Position numbers and translations under genes: made by a program. A stretch of 64,000 nucleotides of DNA from Paraphysoderma sedebokerense (taxonomy: Eukaryota; Blastocladiomycota; Physodermatomycetes; Physodermatales; Physodermataceae): the NCBI GenBank assembly GCA_025602915.1, contig JAHLJZ010000039.1:124001-188000 (forward strand), written 5' to 3'. Positions 24,330 to 35,952 of the stretch are shown piece after piece (position 1 is the stretch's first letter; every line of letters begins with the position of its first letter). Below the pieces are notes generated by a model. That model did not search any database, was not told the DNA's origin, and saw only the letters and a program-made list of their open reading frames with translations.

Positions 24330-27300
24330 TCAAATCACCTCAACTTTGACAATGCTATCCAAGACAAATAATGTTACTTCCTGCGGTGCTTTTTCTTGAA
24401 GTCTTCGCAACAAATAGTTGCCTTTTCCCAGTTCACTTGGTGTAGCAACAATCAAAAATCGAACTTTTTCATCTCTGACTTTCATCCAGAAATCACATTT
24501 CCTTTCACGGAGTCCATTTTCTTTCCTTCCTTCCTTCGTATGCTTCAATTCTTCCAGTACTTTTTTCCGTATGCCGCGCATATCACTCCAACCACCACCA
24601 CCAGAAGCAAGTCGGAGAAAGTAGTCTGAATTTGAATGTCCAAAAGGCTCAGAATTTGGAATACTCCATTCAGCAACATCGGCATTAAACTGAATTACAG
24701 TCCACATATTATGTCGATTCATATCACACGGAATGGAAATTTCTCGAACAGTCTCTATTTGGCCGTTTTCCTCGCCGACTTTTCTGATTGACTTGATTGA
24801 AACACCTTCACGAAAAACAGGCTCGTGAATATCTGCAAAATCAGTAACACTTCCCAAAATACCAGAATCATCTGTCCAGAATCTACCATTGAATTTGGTT
24901 GTATTCCATCTATAAACTTTAATGACCCGATCAAACGGATACAATGAAGTCATCGCCTCAACTTCGATATTCGAAGTGACCAATTCTGGTTTACTTCCGG
25001 TCAACGAATCAATAAGTTCATTGAACTCTGGATTGAAAGGTGCACCATCCGCTAAGGCGACATATAAAGCGGACGTGTTGTCAGTCACATTGAACGCGTG
25101 TTGAATATAGTAGCGCTGGGGATGGAGAGCATCAAAGCGAGGATTGAACGTGAAGAGTATACCGACAACAAACGTGTAAATCACAGTCAATTTAATGAAC
25201 TGCATAATTTGAGATGCGGTAAATCGATGAACGAATGGAATAAGGATTGATAGAGGAAGAAATCCAACAACAGCAATAAATACTGCCATAATTGAATCAT
25301 GTGGAACGTAGCCTCCCATTCGACCGGTCAAAGGCACCAATAAATCAAGGAAAGCTATCACTATATCCAATGACATAAGAGTTGGGATGACCCAAGCAAT
25401 GAAGTACGTTCTCAAAGGCAGAGGTCGGGCAGTAGCCGGAGAACTGAATAATGCCAGTAAGATAGCAACCGAACAGATAAATGGGACATAGCCAGAACCG
25501 AGGTTGAAATAGGTGAAGATATAAAGCGAGACTGTGTAAAATGTGAGCAGAGATAAAAACGATATCCGTTCTTGGAACGAACTCAGCCGTGATGATCGGC
25601 TCCATTTATACACCAGATATTGTCCGAATACAACACCTGAAAATTGTTAAATGTCAACCTAGAGTAATGAACGTTTTCGCAGCAATTGAAATCGTACCGG
25701 CTATGGTCAACGGTAAAAATAAAACAGCAGGCATCCACACCCGTCTGAACCAGCGCTGGGATTGACCCGACATCTTCATTGTTATCCCCAACATTACTGA
25801 TGCTATCACCCCGGTGAACAAGGACAAAAAGACACCCAAGAAGCATTTTACAAAGTGTTTGAATGCCGGCGAGAAATTCGTCGAGGTAATTGCAGATAGA
25901 TACTGGGCTTGCTTTACGACGAAAATCATGGACAAAGTGATGGTCATGGTGTGTAGGAATCTTGCGAAAAGGATGGGATAATGGACAAATACGAGACCTA
26001 ATTTTGAACAGTTCCGGTCAGCATATATGAGCTCAAGATTATTAAGCGGAGCGGGCCAACCTAGAAAATCAAAATAAACGACAACTTCGTTTTCGTGGTC
26101 CTTTATAGTATCCATATTCGCTTCCGTCACAACCCAATTCAAGGCTTCCCAGCTCGAATCCCCCATATGCTGTATGGCTCCTTTGTCTATGGTTTCTTCC
26201 AAATCCAAATGTGTATGGTACACGTAGCTACAGTAGACGAAGATGGTTATTCATGTTACAAAAACGTGTTCTAACAACTTGACATTCCTACCTATTCTTA
26301 TAATAAGCGATGTCGAGTCCAGATTTCACATTTCCGTGATCAACAAATTGTCTAAAATCAGTGTCGCTACTCACGATACCTGTACTGAAAAAATCATGGG
26401 CCTAGTCGACGATGTCACGAATGTTCCGTAGGTTAGCAGAAGCTCATTTGTTCATTCTGACTCTTGAATAAATGGTAAGTCTACTTACTAGAACGGATCC
26501 ATGAGGCCAAGAGACCTTGGAGTAGGCTTCAACCATCAACGGAGAGAGTGCCTGAAACAAAATGGCTTTGCCACCTTGACCACAGGCTTCCAAGTTCAAT
26601 ACTGCTTTTACACTACGAGGCCAAACATATGCATCAATTTGATGTATTTATAATATCCGGAACAAAAAGAAGAATAAAATAACCTATCCTTCCATTTATG
26701 CTGCGTAATAAAGCCATGTGACGCATCTTGTAGTGATTCTTCGGCTCCATTGAACACTATAACATAGAAGGATCAGTTGTACTTATTGATAGTGTACGAA
26801 ATAATTTACAGCAACGTACAGAATATCACACTATTCTTGAATTTGACGTTGTTGGTTGACAACACACGAATCAATTCCAACATCACAGCAGTTGGCGCTC
26901 CTGCATCCGATGCTCCTGTAGATGATATTAGGCCCTGTCATCAGATAACACATGGATTCAGGAAAAACTTACCTGGAGAAGATACAATCGTATCAAAATG
27001 TGTATTAATTAAGAGAGCATTCTTATCGCAATCCGAACCGCAACCCATTTTCACAAGTATATTGGTTACGTTTTGATAACTAAAGATATCAGATGCGTTC
27101 GTATTAACTCTCCACACATGTCCAGGTCTCTTATCAATAATAACGATACATACGTCTTCAAAATGGGATGCCCCAGAATGTCGAATCTACACAAGAAAAC
27201 AAGGCATAGCGGGAGTTAACATCGTCGTGTCAAAAAGTAAATTACAAGTCAATGGATGAATTAATCACCGATGTTGTCCGTCCACTGACATGACCTCAAC

Positions 27301-27660
27301 ATCGAAGTCTTTTAACCATTTATTAGTTTTGATACTTCTTGCTTTTTCAATATTGTCCAATATGTAGCGAATGGTTGTTTGCTCTTTCAGGGTACCGACT
27401 TCCTTGGGTCCCAAATCGGATAAAAATCGAACATGCTCGCGAGCTCTCTCTTCCGAAAAGAATGAGTAAGAAGCCGGTTGAGGAGACGGCAAACTGTAGT
27501 GAGTGTGTTTCACAATCAAGAAGCAACCGAGAAATAAAGTTATTATGAAGAGAAGTGATTTGGCGGCGTTGTGTTTCTGTGGAGGCAAGGGTTGGCGGGC
27601 GGCCTTCCTTTTTCCGGCAGGGTCGTCGTATGTGCGGGCTGCGAGAAACTCAGTCGACAT
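24330..27660 (-). CDS. PFF1: M28 membrane metalloprotease (Pff1/ERMP1 family)
   Basis: Multi-pass zinc aminopeptidase-like protein of vacuole (yeast Pff1) or ER (animal ERMP1). A basic cytosolic tail and one N-terminal membrane helix ([15 protein letters not shown]) come first. A conserved luminal start follows ([15 protein letters not shown]). The M28 domain keeps its metal ligands: [17 protein letters not shown] (H-x-D, then Asp) near 26900-27020, [15 protein letters not shown] (Glu-Glu) near 26740, and later GLDIAYYKN...YHTHLDLEE with the final histidine. The C-terminal half (24330-26000) has about eight membrane helices and a lumenal end domain closing SIVKVEVI. Many introns cluster in the first half; the big last exon runs 24330-25613. 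All catalytic groups seem present, so it should be active. Confidence 0.9.
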
Positions 27661-27951
27661 TCTCTGGGTGTATGTTGGATTGATGTGGGATTGCAGACCA
27701 ATATACGACTTGCGAGACTATGGAAGGATGGCGGGCGCCAATTTCAAGACTCTGGTCGGCCTGCTGGTGCAAAACAAATTCTCCGTTCGAGAAGCAAATA
27801 TTTCACACGAGCCCTGATCTTCAATATAGTTTATCAAATGTGTCATTCCTATGAAAAGCTGATATTGGCAGCCACAATTGCCATTTTGCATTCTGCCACC
27901 TTTATATACATTTTAATGTCATTAGAGATCAACTTCTTTAGTTTTGTACGA

Positions 27952-28905
27952 CTACTTCCTTCTCAGCAAACTAGCTAGCAAAACACCTCCAACTGCAGCG
28001 ACCCCGCCAACAATGGCAAGTCCGATTACTCCATCTAAGATGAAAGAAGACAAGTTAGAGTATGCAACCGATAAAGTGTAAGCTAAATCGCTGCGCCAAA
28101 CGGACCTCTTTGAACTTTGGAGTCGATCACTTTCAACAAACTCTGGGCTTGCATATTGCGGGGCTCTTTTTCCAATAATGTCTGAGTGTAGTTCCGAGCT
28201 TCAACGAAGTCTCCGAGTCGATAGTACCCTTCAGAGATATATAAGTTTTAGACCGTATAATTATGGCGACAGACAAGGTGACACCCTCCTCCATTATCTC
28301 GAATTAAGAGAAACGTTACCTAAGGCCAAATAGTACAAGCACTCTCTTTTTAAAGATTGCGATGACTTTTGTAGTTCTGTAATTACAAGATACAGAGCAT
28401 CAATTTTACGGGAGGATTCATCAGTATACGGTGAACTCCTGGACACGACCGCAGTAGAGAATACAAACCCCGCAAAAGTTTCACACCCAATTCGATGTCA
28501 GGTCTCCGTTTACTTCGAACTAAGCCCCATGCAAAATTGAATATAGATTGTTCTTTTTTTTGATTTTTGCAACCGGATGCGGCATGCAAATGCATAACCA
28601 GGAAACACAGCCATAAAGCGAGGGACGATTAAAACAATAAACCACCGGAAGCCAGATATTAGAAACAAATTATTAACGATGAAAACATCAACAGAGGTTC
28701 CAAATTTGAAGGATATCATTAATACAAACCAGATGGAGTTGGTAGCTCGGAATTATATTGCGCCCTAAGAACCTTCACGGGATGTAACCTGTGAGCAGCG
28801 GCAAAACTGGTGCAAAAGCAATACTAATGTAATGAATAAGAATACCTCTAATTCTTGCTGAGATATAGTAACTTCTGCTTCAAGTGCGTAAGGTATGTCA
28901 GACAT
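27952..28905 (-). CDS. FIS1: Fis1, mitochondrial/peroxisomal fission receptor
   Basis: Tail-anchored outer-membrane protein that recruits the dynamin-related fission machinery. Five to six small exons are joined by eye. The protein reads MSDIPYALEAEVTISQQELE, VLRAQYNSELPTPS, FNFAWGLVRSKRRPD, RECLYYLALGYYRLGDF and ARNYTQTLLEKEP, all core TPR-like Fis1 blocks. It ends with the membrane anchor GLAIVGGVAAVGGVLLASLL and the basic tail RRK, the targeting signal. The first intron must end at GAAG (before the VLRAQ codons), an AAG acceptor, for the frame to work; using the nearer CAG gives a stop. About 150 residues, as usual. The start is the ATG at 28903-28905. Confidence 0.9.
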
Positions 28906-29479
28906 TGCGGTGATGAAGAATGGAATTATATGAAGGCTGTCTGGAACTGTGGCCGGGTTCAGTTTTGACACTCCCAAAATGGATTGGCGGGAGATTCAAG
29001 GTCCTTTCGTGACAAACTCTCAGTTGCGATAGAATATATTTATACTGAAATCTAGAGAAAAAAAATCACAGAAAGTCTATGCAAACCTGGTAAAATCCGA
29101 CAAGCAGCCGGTTTCAAATTACTCCTCTCTACATAAGCGCTTGAGCTAACTTCCCATCTTGATACAATATGGCAAAATAAACCGAATGCCTAGTGAAATA
29201 GAGTTAGCTGACATTACGGTCGATCTCCCCATCTCCGTTTATTTCCAAGTTATTGATAGCACTTTAACTAGCTGCATGAAGATGTAGGAAGCTAATCAGC
29301 AGACTCAAAGAGTCGTTTCTCATTGCTTATTCTAAAATATACAGTCACACCGGTTACATGAACATGGTCACTCGTCAGCGCATAATGGCAGCATATCATA
29401 AGAAAGGTAGAGGAGAAATGGTAGCTATGGCGGTAATGAGGTATATTTGCAATAATAAATGTACATAATGTGACGACCA
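28906..29479. other. intergenic, FIS1 promoter and 3' side of SIW14-like gene
   Basis: 574 AT-rich bases between two minus-strand genes. Short frames only. No RNA gene or repeat is seen. Confidence 0.45.
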
Positions 29480-30181
29480 TTACAACCATTTTGGATGGTT
29501 TAGCGGAATTCGAACTAAATCAGTATCAAACAATTCAATGAACTGTTCATTCAATACTCTCACTTTGGAACCAGCGTATCGTCTGTATTCTTCAAAAATT
29601 GATGTGAGATTCCACCGCTGAAGCTTGCGAAGACAACCGACAATTGTCCCTGACAAAGATTTCAGTGTGAGTACCATCGTCAGAAAGTGTACAATCTAAA
29701 ATTGAATTCTATATAATCACCTGTTCGATGTCGGCCGAGGTTACACATTATAATCATAGGATAGTTTCGTGGATTTAATATCACCTCCAGCGCATCTAGT
29801 ACTACTTCTTCTGATATTGGATCCCACGCATTCACTGATGATACCACACCGAAATGTTCCAGTTGAATCTCTTGGTCGTCGATGAAGTTGAGGCTAGTAA
29901 GAATTGGATCACGATATTTTAGATAGAGTTTTCTGCAAATACTACAATAATGAGGCATACAATCTCTGATTCGGCTCTTCTGGCGCCAGCCAAACGACAG
30001 TTTTGAGTCCGAGCTTTTCGAGGAAAGGAAAGTTCAATTCGTTTGGTTGTCCCGACCGATATAAATCTTCCTCGATCATTCCAAAATTCTGTATATCAAC
30101 AGCACGTCAATCTCAGTTCAAGAGGTCGGACAAAATGGAAATTCTCCTTACTAGTGGGGGAATAAAATGCTGTGAAGTCAT
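29480..30181 (-). CDS. SIW14: Siw14/OCA-type atypical dual-specificity phosphatase
   Basis: Plant-and-fungal atypical phosphatase family; yeast Siw14 removes the 5-beta-phosphate of inositol pyrophosphates. Four exons (30152-30181, 29961-30088, 29721-29893 and 29480-29649) give 501 bases and 166 residues. The spliced protein reads FIPPLNFGMIEEDLYRSGQP, NELNFPFLEKLGLKT and APEEPNQRFLNFIDDQEIQL, all family blocks. The catalytic loop is CNLGRHRTGT (Cys-x5-Arg), split by the last intron, followed by VGCLRKLQRWNLTSIFEEYR. The usual loop is CNKGKHRTG or CNRGKHRTG, so Leu replaces a basic residue at the second loop position. The protein lacks the long N-terminal tail of yeast Siw14, so it is a compact form. 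Divergent with ZUO1. Confidence 0.88.
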
Positions 30182-30351
30182 GATAATGAAAATTTCTATT
30201 CCTTCTATATATCGGAGGAGCATGGTGCTACAGGCGCCAGAACGGAATTATCGTCAAGAGGTGATTGTCACGTGTGAATAAACATTCTGTTCCCTGGTAA
30301 AGGATTTATTGGCGCTATCTGAAATTAAGTCTTTCTCCAATTCGGATCACC
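30182..30351. promoter_or_regulatory. shared divergent promoter, SIW14-like / ZUO1
   Basis: 170 bases between outward-facing starts. It contains GTCACGTG at 30267-30274, a bHLH (Cbf1/USF-type) E-box lying centrally between both genes. Confidence 0.55.
30267..30274. promoter_or_regulatory. E-box GTCACGTG
   Basis: Matches the RTCACRTG consensus bound by Cbf1-like bHLH factors. 78 bases upstream of the ZUO1 start and 86 upstream of the SIW14-like start. Binding is inferred from the motif only. Confidence 0.4.
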
Positions 30352-32905
30352 ATGACTGTTTTATCAATCGCACTTCCTGCTCCCGCCACCAAAAAGGCCA
30401 CTTGCAAAAGAATTTCTGGTATGTGCTTTGGGATATTAATTGAAAAGTGAAGCGACTGTACTGATTTTCAAATTCTATTTTAGCATTCACCGAGCTCCCG
30501 ATTCTCCCGATCTCTCCTCGATTCTTTCATCGTTATGAAGTAGACAATTTCCAAGACAGTGAACTATTGTTTGGAACAGCTGACGAAGAGGATCTTGATG
30601 CGACATTGTCGGATGATGAAGAAGATGAACATTTGCTAAACCTGGATCCAAAACGCTGGAAAGTACGTCAGGGATTAATTGTCTTACTGTAGCTCAGAAG
30701 CGCATTGTTAACCCAAATAATTTCTTAGGAACAAGACCACTACGCCGTTCTTGGTTTGTCTCATTTGAGATATAAAGCTACCGACGAAGACATCAAAATT
30801 GCTCGTGAGTATTTTCTTCCGCACTTGCCAGTACATGCAATCTATAATTCCTCTCGTTAACAATAACTTCTAATTGCTAATTAGATCGCAAGAAAGTTCT
30901 TAAACATCACCCGGATAAGAAAGCTGCCAAAACTAACAATACCAATGACGACGCCTTCTTCAAATGTATTCAGAAGGCATACGAAACGTTAAGCGACCCT
31001 GTGAAGCGACAGCAATACGATTCCGTTGATGATGAAATTGATGATGAAATCCCAGAAATCGCAGTAATAGAAGACGAAGAGGAGTTCTTTGAAGAATTTG
31101 GGCCCGTGTTTGAACGTGAGAAGAGGTTAGTTCGCATTGTACTGTAAATGTTGTTATACCACCAACTTGACGTATTTTCGGCGAAGATTTTCCAAAAACG
31201 GACCTGTTCCGTCTTTAGGAACCCCAGATTCAACAAGGGAAGAAGTCGAAGCTTTTTATGATTTCTGGTACAATTTCGACAGTTGGCGTACATTTGAGTA
31301 TCTCGACAAAGAAGACGTTGACGGTGCCGACAGGTATGGTGTCATACTTCGTTCTTTTACTCTTTTACTTTTATCTAATTGCTATAAATAATTTCAAATA
31401 CAGTCGAGACGACAAGCGATACCTTGACAAGAAAAATAAGGCTGAACGCGCTCGAAGGAAGAAGGAGGATAATGCTCGTCTCCGCAAAATTGTCGATCTG
31501 GCTCTCAAACTGGATCCCCGTATCCAAAAGTTCAAGAAAGCCGAAAAGGCCGCCAAGGAGGCCAAAAAATTCGAGAAGGAACGCGCGATGCGTGAGCAGC
31601 AAGAGGCGGCACGCAAGGTAAGTCAGTCCTGAATTATGTGTTATTCTCTGGTTACGATTAACTCATTCTATTTTTTCCCCATGCTGCAGAAAGCAGAGGA
31701 AGAACGTATCGCCGCACTCAAGGCTGAGCAAGCTGCAAAAGAACTTGCCGCCGAAAATAAGAAGAACAAAGAAGAACGCAAGAAGGCTATTCGGAAAGAG
31801 CGCAAAACTATCAAGAACATGATTACGAAAGATTTCAACTATTTCCATCCTGCTGGTGCGACTGTACCAATTGACGAGTTAGAAAGAGTGTTGAACTGTA
31901 TTGAGTTCCTGTTTGAAAAATTGGAGTCACCTGAAATGTTGGAGGAAGTCAGAACTAGATTCGAAGATGCGGCGAAGGAGGGCATGGAGAAATTGAAAAC
32001 TGTGTTTGAATATGAGGTAAATGATCCGTATATTTGGTTCCATTTCGTATATATGTTAACGTTGTTCGTGATATAGTACTCCGAATTGAAGAATGGTTCG
32101 TCAAAGATCGAGGAAGCCGCACGCCAGCGCGCCGAAGAAGCCGCCCGAAAACGTGCAGAAGAAGCTGCCGCTTTAGAGGAAGCCAAAAAGAAGGCTGAGC
32201 GACCATGGACCGTCAAAGAGATCAAGATTTTAATTAAAGCTGCTAATATGTTTCCGGGTGGAACCGTTAACAGATGGCAAAAAATTGCCGACTACGTTGC
32301 TTTGCACAGCGGTGAAGAAACTAGACCTGAAGATCAGATCATTAAGAAGAGTGGCGAGGTGAAAAAGGGTATGTCTACAATGAAACAAACATTTTCAGAT
32401 TTTTCATCGTGCCTTAATGAGCTTGCCATTAACAATTCCAACTTTCTCTTGTAATCGCTTGATCCTATCGCAGGTACTGCTTTTGACAACGCTGTCCTTG
32501 ACTCCCTTCAAAATGAACCCAAGAAAAATAGTGACACCGTCGTAAATGATGCGCCTACTGTTCGCGATCCTGCTTCCGATGCCTCCACCCAAGAGGACGA
32601 AAGTAAAGAGAACTCAAAAGCTAGTAAAGTGTGGACACCCGCACAACAAATTCAATTGCAAAGAGCCTTACAAAAATATCCCCCAAGCTACAAAGGTGCT
32701 GACAGATGGGATAAAATTGCTTCGTTGGTGGAAGGTAAAACCAAAAAAGAATGCATGTTACGAGTCAAGGTACATACTTCTATATATTAGAGTTTTCTCT
32801 GGCAAAGCTGCGCGAGATTTGTGTATGATGATTGCTTAAAGCGGATACTCATCGTTTTCTATTCTGTAGCAACTCGCCGAGCAAGCAAAGTCCAAACGTC
32901 GTTAA
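30352..32905 (+). CDS. ZUO1: zuotin, ribosome-associated J-protein (DNAJC2/Mpp11)
   Basis: J-protein of the ribosome-associated complex, which sits at the tunnel exit and activates the Hsp70 partner during translation. Start MTVLSIALPAPATKK at 30352. After an acidic segment comes the J domain (DHYAVLGLSHLRYKATDEDI), with the HHPDKK loop and YETLSDPVKRQQYDS. The zuotin homology region follows (EEFGPVFEREKRFSKNGPVP, FYDFWYNFDSWRTFEY), then the long charged ribosome-binding helix rich in KKEDNARLRK and AKEAKKFEKE. Two C-terminal SANT/Myb domains are present (RPWTVKEIKILIKAANMFPG; VWTPAQQIQLQRALQKYPPS). SANT domains occur in animal and early fungal proteins but are lost in yeast Zuo1, which supports a non-yeast organism. 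About nine exons; the stop follows KSKRR. Confidence 0.95.
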
Positions 32906-32993
32906 GAAGAAAAGAGAGACCGGATTACTGTTGTTGAATAATTTATTTCGTTGTCATCAAATTTTAAACTTGTAATACAGTTGGATTTGTGAC

Positions 32994-32999
32994 AATAAA
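32994..32999 (+). terminator. poly(A) signal AATAAA, ZUO1
   Basis: Canonical hexamer 89 bases after the zuotin stop. Confidence 0.5.
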
Positions 33000-33092
33000 A
33001 TTGGAGATCAGCAGGCGACCGTAGCCGTCGAAGGAATGTTTTTGTTCCTATTAATTTTCAGTCTTTCCTCTTTCTGCCGGATACAAGTTGAT

Positions 33093-33383
33093 TTAATGCT
33101 GGACCAAAAGCCATTCATTTATCTGTACTTGAGAAACAACACGTGCTAATTCTACATGCTGACAAAATATTTTGGTCAAGACTGTACATATTTCGAAGGC
33201 GCCAGATTTGCATTTACCTATGACGCTTCTGGAAAATCGAAATAGCACTTTGTTCCGAAGTAGTTCTGAGAACTCGCCGCTATTTGTCCTAAACAGACAT
33301 AAAATATCATTAATTTTTCGTTCTTTTTTCTTTGCCACGAGTATCAATATTTCAAAATTCCAATATTTTCGGAGACAAAGCAT
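33093..33383 (-). CDS. putative small protein, 96 residues, unknown
   Basis: An ATG-started frame of 96 codons in an AT-rich gap where long frames are not expected. The C-terminal part (SELLRNKVLFRFSRSVIGKC, then VARVVSQ-like helix and INEWLLVQH) looks helical and protein-like. Alternatively the true exon begins after the AG at about 33303 and an upstream exon is missing. I recognise no family. It may be a chance frame. Confidence 0.25.
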   Translation of the reverse strand: MLCLRKYWNFEILILVAKKKERKINDILCLFRTNSGEFSELLRNKVLFRFSRSVIGKCKSGAFEICTVLTKIFCQHVELARVVSQVQINEWLLVQH

Positions 33384-33700
33384 CGCTTGATATTTATTGC
33401 AGCCATTGCAATTTCCCCAACATAACTTTAGATTCTAATATTAACTGAAAGTGTAGTGCAATATCGGATATCCCTAGGTCGCAAAATGACAATGCCGTTT
33501 CAAAATACTTATAGAATACAACGAAATTTTAGTCACCACAGAGGGCAGATAATTATTGCGTATCTTTCTCTACGATTTAAGATGGGTTGTCCAAATAAAA
33601 AAGATTATGTACAAACGGTTTCTGTGAGTAATTTACAGCAAGAAATTTCAGCAATGAGTGTATATACAAATCAAGCTCAAAATAAATGTTTCGTCGTCAG

Positions 33701-35826
33701 TTAAGCCGGCAAATCTTTCATATCAACGATGAAATATAATATTGCCAACAAATGAACCGCCAATAAATAACCAGACCAATCTTTTATCACGCTGGCCTCA
33801 TCGCAGTCGATCTTCTGTATTTCTTCTGCAATATCCGGTGATATTTCACTTATCTCTTCACTTTGCTGTGACGACACTAGTAGGCGAGCCTTTTTCCACT
33901 TAAAAACCTTGACCACTAAGATTCTAGAGACAGCGACTTCAACGAATACTGTTAAAGTAATGGGGATGGCATGTTCGATTGGAGCCAGCCAGACGTAATC
34001 TCCATGAGGGAACAACGGGGACAAAATTGCGATTGTACCGATGCAAACGATGGCAGTTATACGAGAAGCATAGTTAAGCTTCGACCTCGTTAGCTGAGTA
34101 CGCAACTTGAACGCAGCCTGTGAAAAATCAACAGCACGTTTACGTTGATAGGAGAAACTGTATGGAAGAGGACGTCGTAGCAGAACTTGCAAAAGGTCAT
34201 CAAGAATGCCCGCATCCTAAAAGGCATGAATGTTGGTTGAGATAAACGGTTGGTCCATACAGTCAAATTCTCTTACCTTGATGAAAACCAAAAGAAAATT
34301 GAGCGCAACTAGTGCAATCAATGTGTGTGGATTCTGTACATTAAATAATCCGACTGCCACCACCAAATCTTCGCTATGTCTCCAAAAATAACTGTAATGT
34401 AGAAAATAATTATCTGTAAAAGCGAACTGACTGATGTACTCTACAAATATTGTGATAATACTACTCATAAATCGGAACGTCATTTTCGCGACGAATTCGA
34501 CCCATGGAGTAACTCTGACATTGCTTGAGTAAAACAAAATACATCGGTCCCATGAAGTTGTAGAAGAAATAGCGCAGCTGGTGATGACATAGAGTTGAGA
34601 GAATACTGTGAAAATGACGATAGCTATGCCCCACGCTGAAACGTAATAAAAATTCGGTTTTAAAGGATGGGACGCAAGAGAAATTTGAGGCGATGATGGG
34701 CGGTCCCTGGACGGTGATGATTTGAAAGAGGGCAGCGAGGAGAACGAAAATGAGAACAATTTTTTCCTAACATTTTGATCGCTAGGAATTACAAGTGTGG
34801 ATGATGAATCGGCCCTCTCTAACGTTGGAACTGTACTTTCGTCGTATTCAACCACGGAAGTTCGAAGATCACGAACGTATAAACCAATACATGTAAAGAT
34901 GAGGACATAAATGATTGGAATACTCCACTGTACATAATTCAGACCAAAGAATGAAACTCCGATGAAGACAGTAGTGACTAGCAGCGCTGGGCCAAACCAA
35001 GTAAACTGCCGAAATTTTTGATACAACTCTTGATCAAAGATATGCGATTCTTGAACCTGCACTCTTTTGGAAATTGATTGCAACCGATAGCGACACACGA
35101 ATGGTACCACCAGCAAGAGCAACGTAAAGGTTAACCAATACAAATTCACTAGACCATAAACCTGTTCTGTAACTTTTTCAAAAGAGCTGATATAAATATT
35201 GAATATTAAATAGTAACAAGAGACGACGGCGACGAGAGAGACTGTGAAAGGATCTCTGGTGTGAAATACGCGAGGGAAGTTCCTGACGAATGGCAGAATT
35301 TGGAAGACAGCGACAAAGCAACATGGAATTGCTTGAAATAGAATCGATTGTACTGGATGGGACAAGGGGTGATTTGGATTATCGGCATTCCTAAATGCAT
35401 CGGAATAAAATCGTAAGAAGTAGGCGAAGAACAGGCCATACAATAGGGGTGGAGTCGATATATGAAAGAGATCCGAAATTGCAATCAACGATAACAGATT
35501 ATGATGGGTACTGGAGGGAGTAGAGTACGACTGCTGAATCTGTAATTCTATCGAAGGAAGTCCAGCTGCGCTAAGACGATAGAAAGGTGGATGACTTTTG
35601 GGCACCGTATTTCTGTCGAGGACGATGGAAGAGAAGGTCAGCTATCAGCGGCAAGGGATTGCAATGAAAAGCATTGGCATTCGCATAGACATACCTTGGA
35701 TACGACGACATGAATCCCACCGCATATGCTGTAGTGACGGATGTATGTTTTCCAGAAGGGAACAGAGCACGGAATGGAATGTTCGCATTCTACCGGCTGC
35801 CAGAACGCGGGTCCGTGCTTAGACAT
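33701..35826 (-). CDS. multi-pass membrane protein with TMEM135-like Cys-rich N-terminus
   Basis: Three exons (35695-35826, 34277-35641 and 33701-34216) give 670 residues. The N-terminus reads MSKHGPAFWQPVECEHSIPC, resembling the KHGP...C...C block of TMEM135 and its Cys-rich domain (a peroxisome and mitochondria-related membrane protein). About ten hydrophobic helices follow, in two groups split by a Ser-rich loop (SFSFSSLPSFKSSPSRDRPS), and a C-terminal pair near VWLAPIEHAIPITLTVFVEV. Outside the N-terminal motif I cannot align it with TMEM135, so this could be a different family of fungal membrane proteins. The 53-base intron 35642-35694 links the short first exon in frame. It faces the CIP2A-like gene across 126 bases. 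Confidence 0.6.
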
Positions 35827-35952
35827 GCGTAACTGTTACGACGAGCACCCATCATCCGGACCCGATCTGTCTTCAACTCTAAATTCTTCCCTCTGCAGGC
35901 AGCATACATTCCACTCCATCGACTGCATCATACATAGAGCGTATCTTCCAAG
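35827..35952. promoter_or_regulatory. shared divergent promoter, TMEM135-like / CIP2A-like
   Basis: Only 126 bases between outward-facing ATG codons. No TATA box is evident. Confidence 0.45.

Larger units (their letters stand above)
32906..33700. other. intergenic between converging genes; may hold a small ORF
   Basis: 795 bases between ZUO1 (+) and the TMEM135-like gene (-). AATAAA at 32994-32999 fits the ZUO1 poly(A) signal. An intact 96-codon minus-strand ORF is listed separately. The rest (33400-33700) is AT-rich with no recognisable feature. Confidence 0.5.

Noticed and set aside
29894-29960. A 28-base micro-intron in the SIW14-like gene
   Set aside because: A normal 67-base intron with the same donor gives a better match to the family (EEPNQRFLNFIDD), so no tiny intron is needed.
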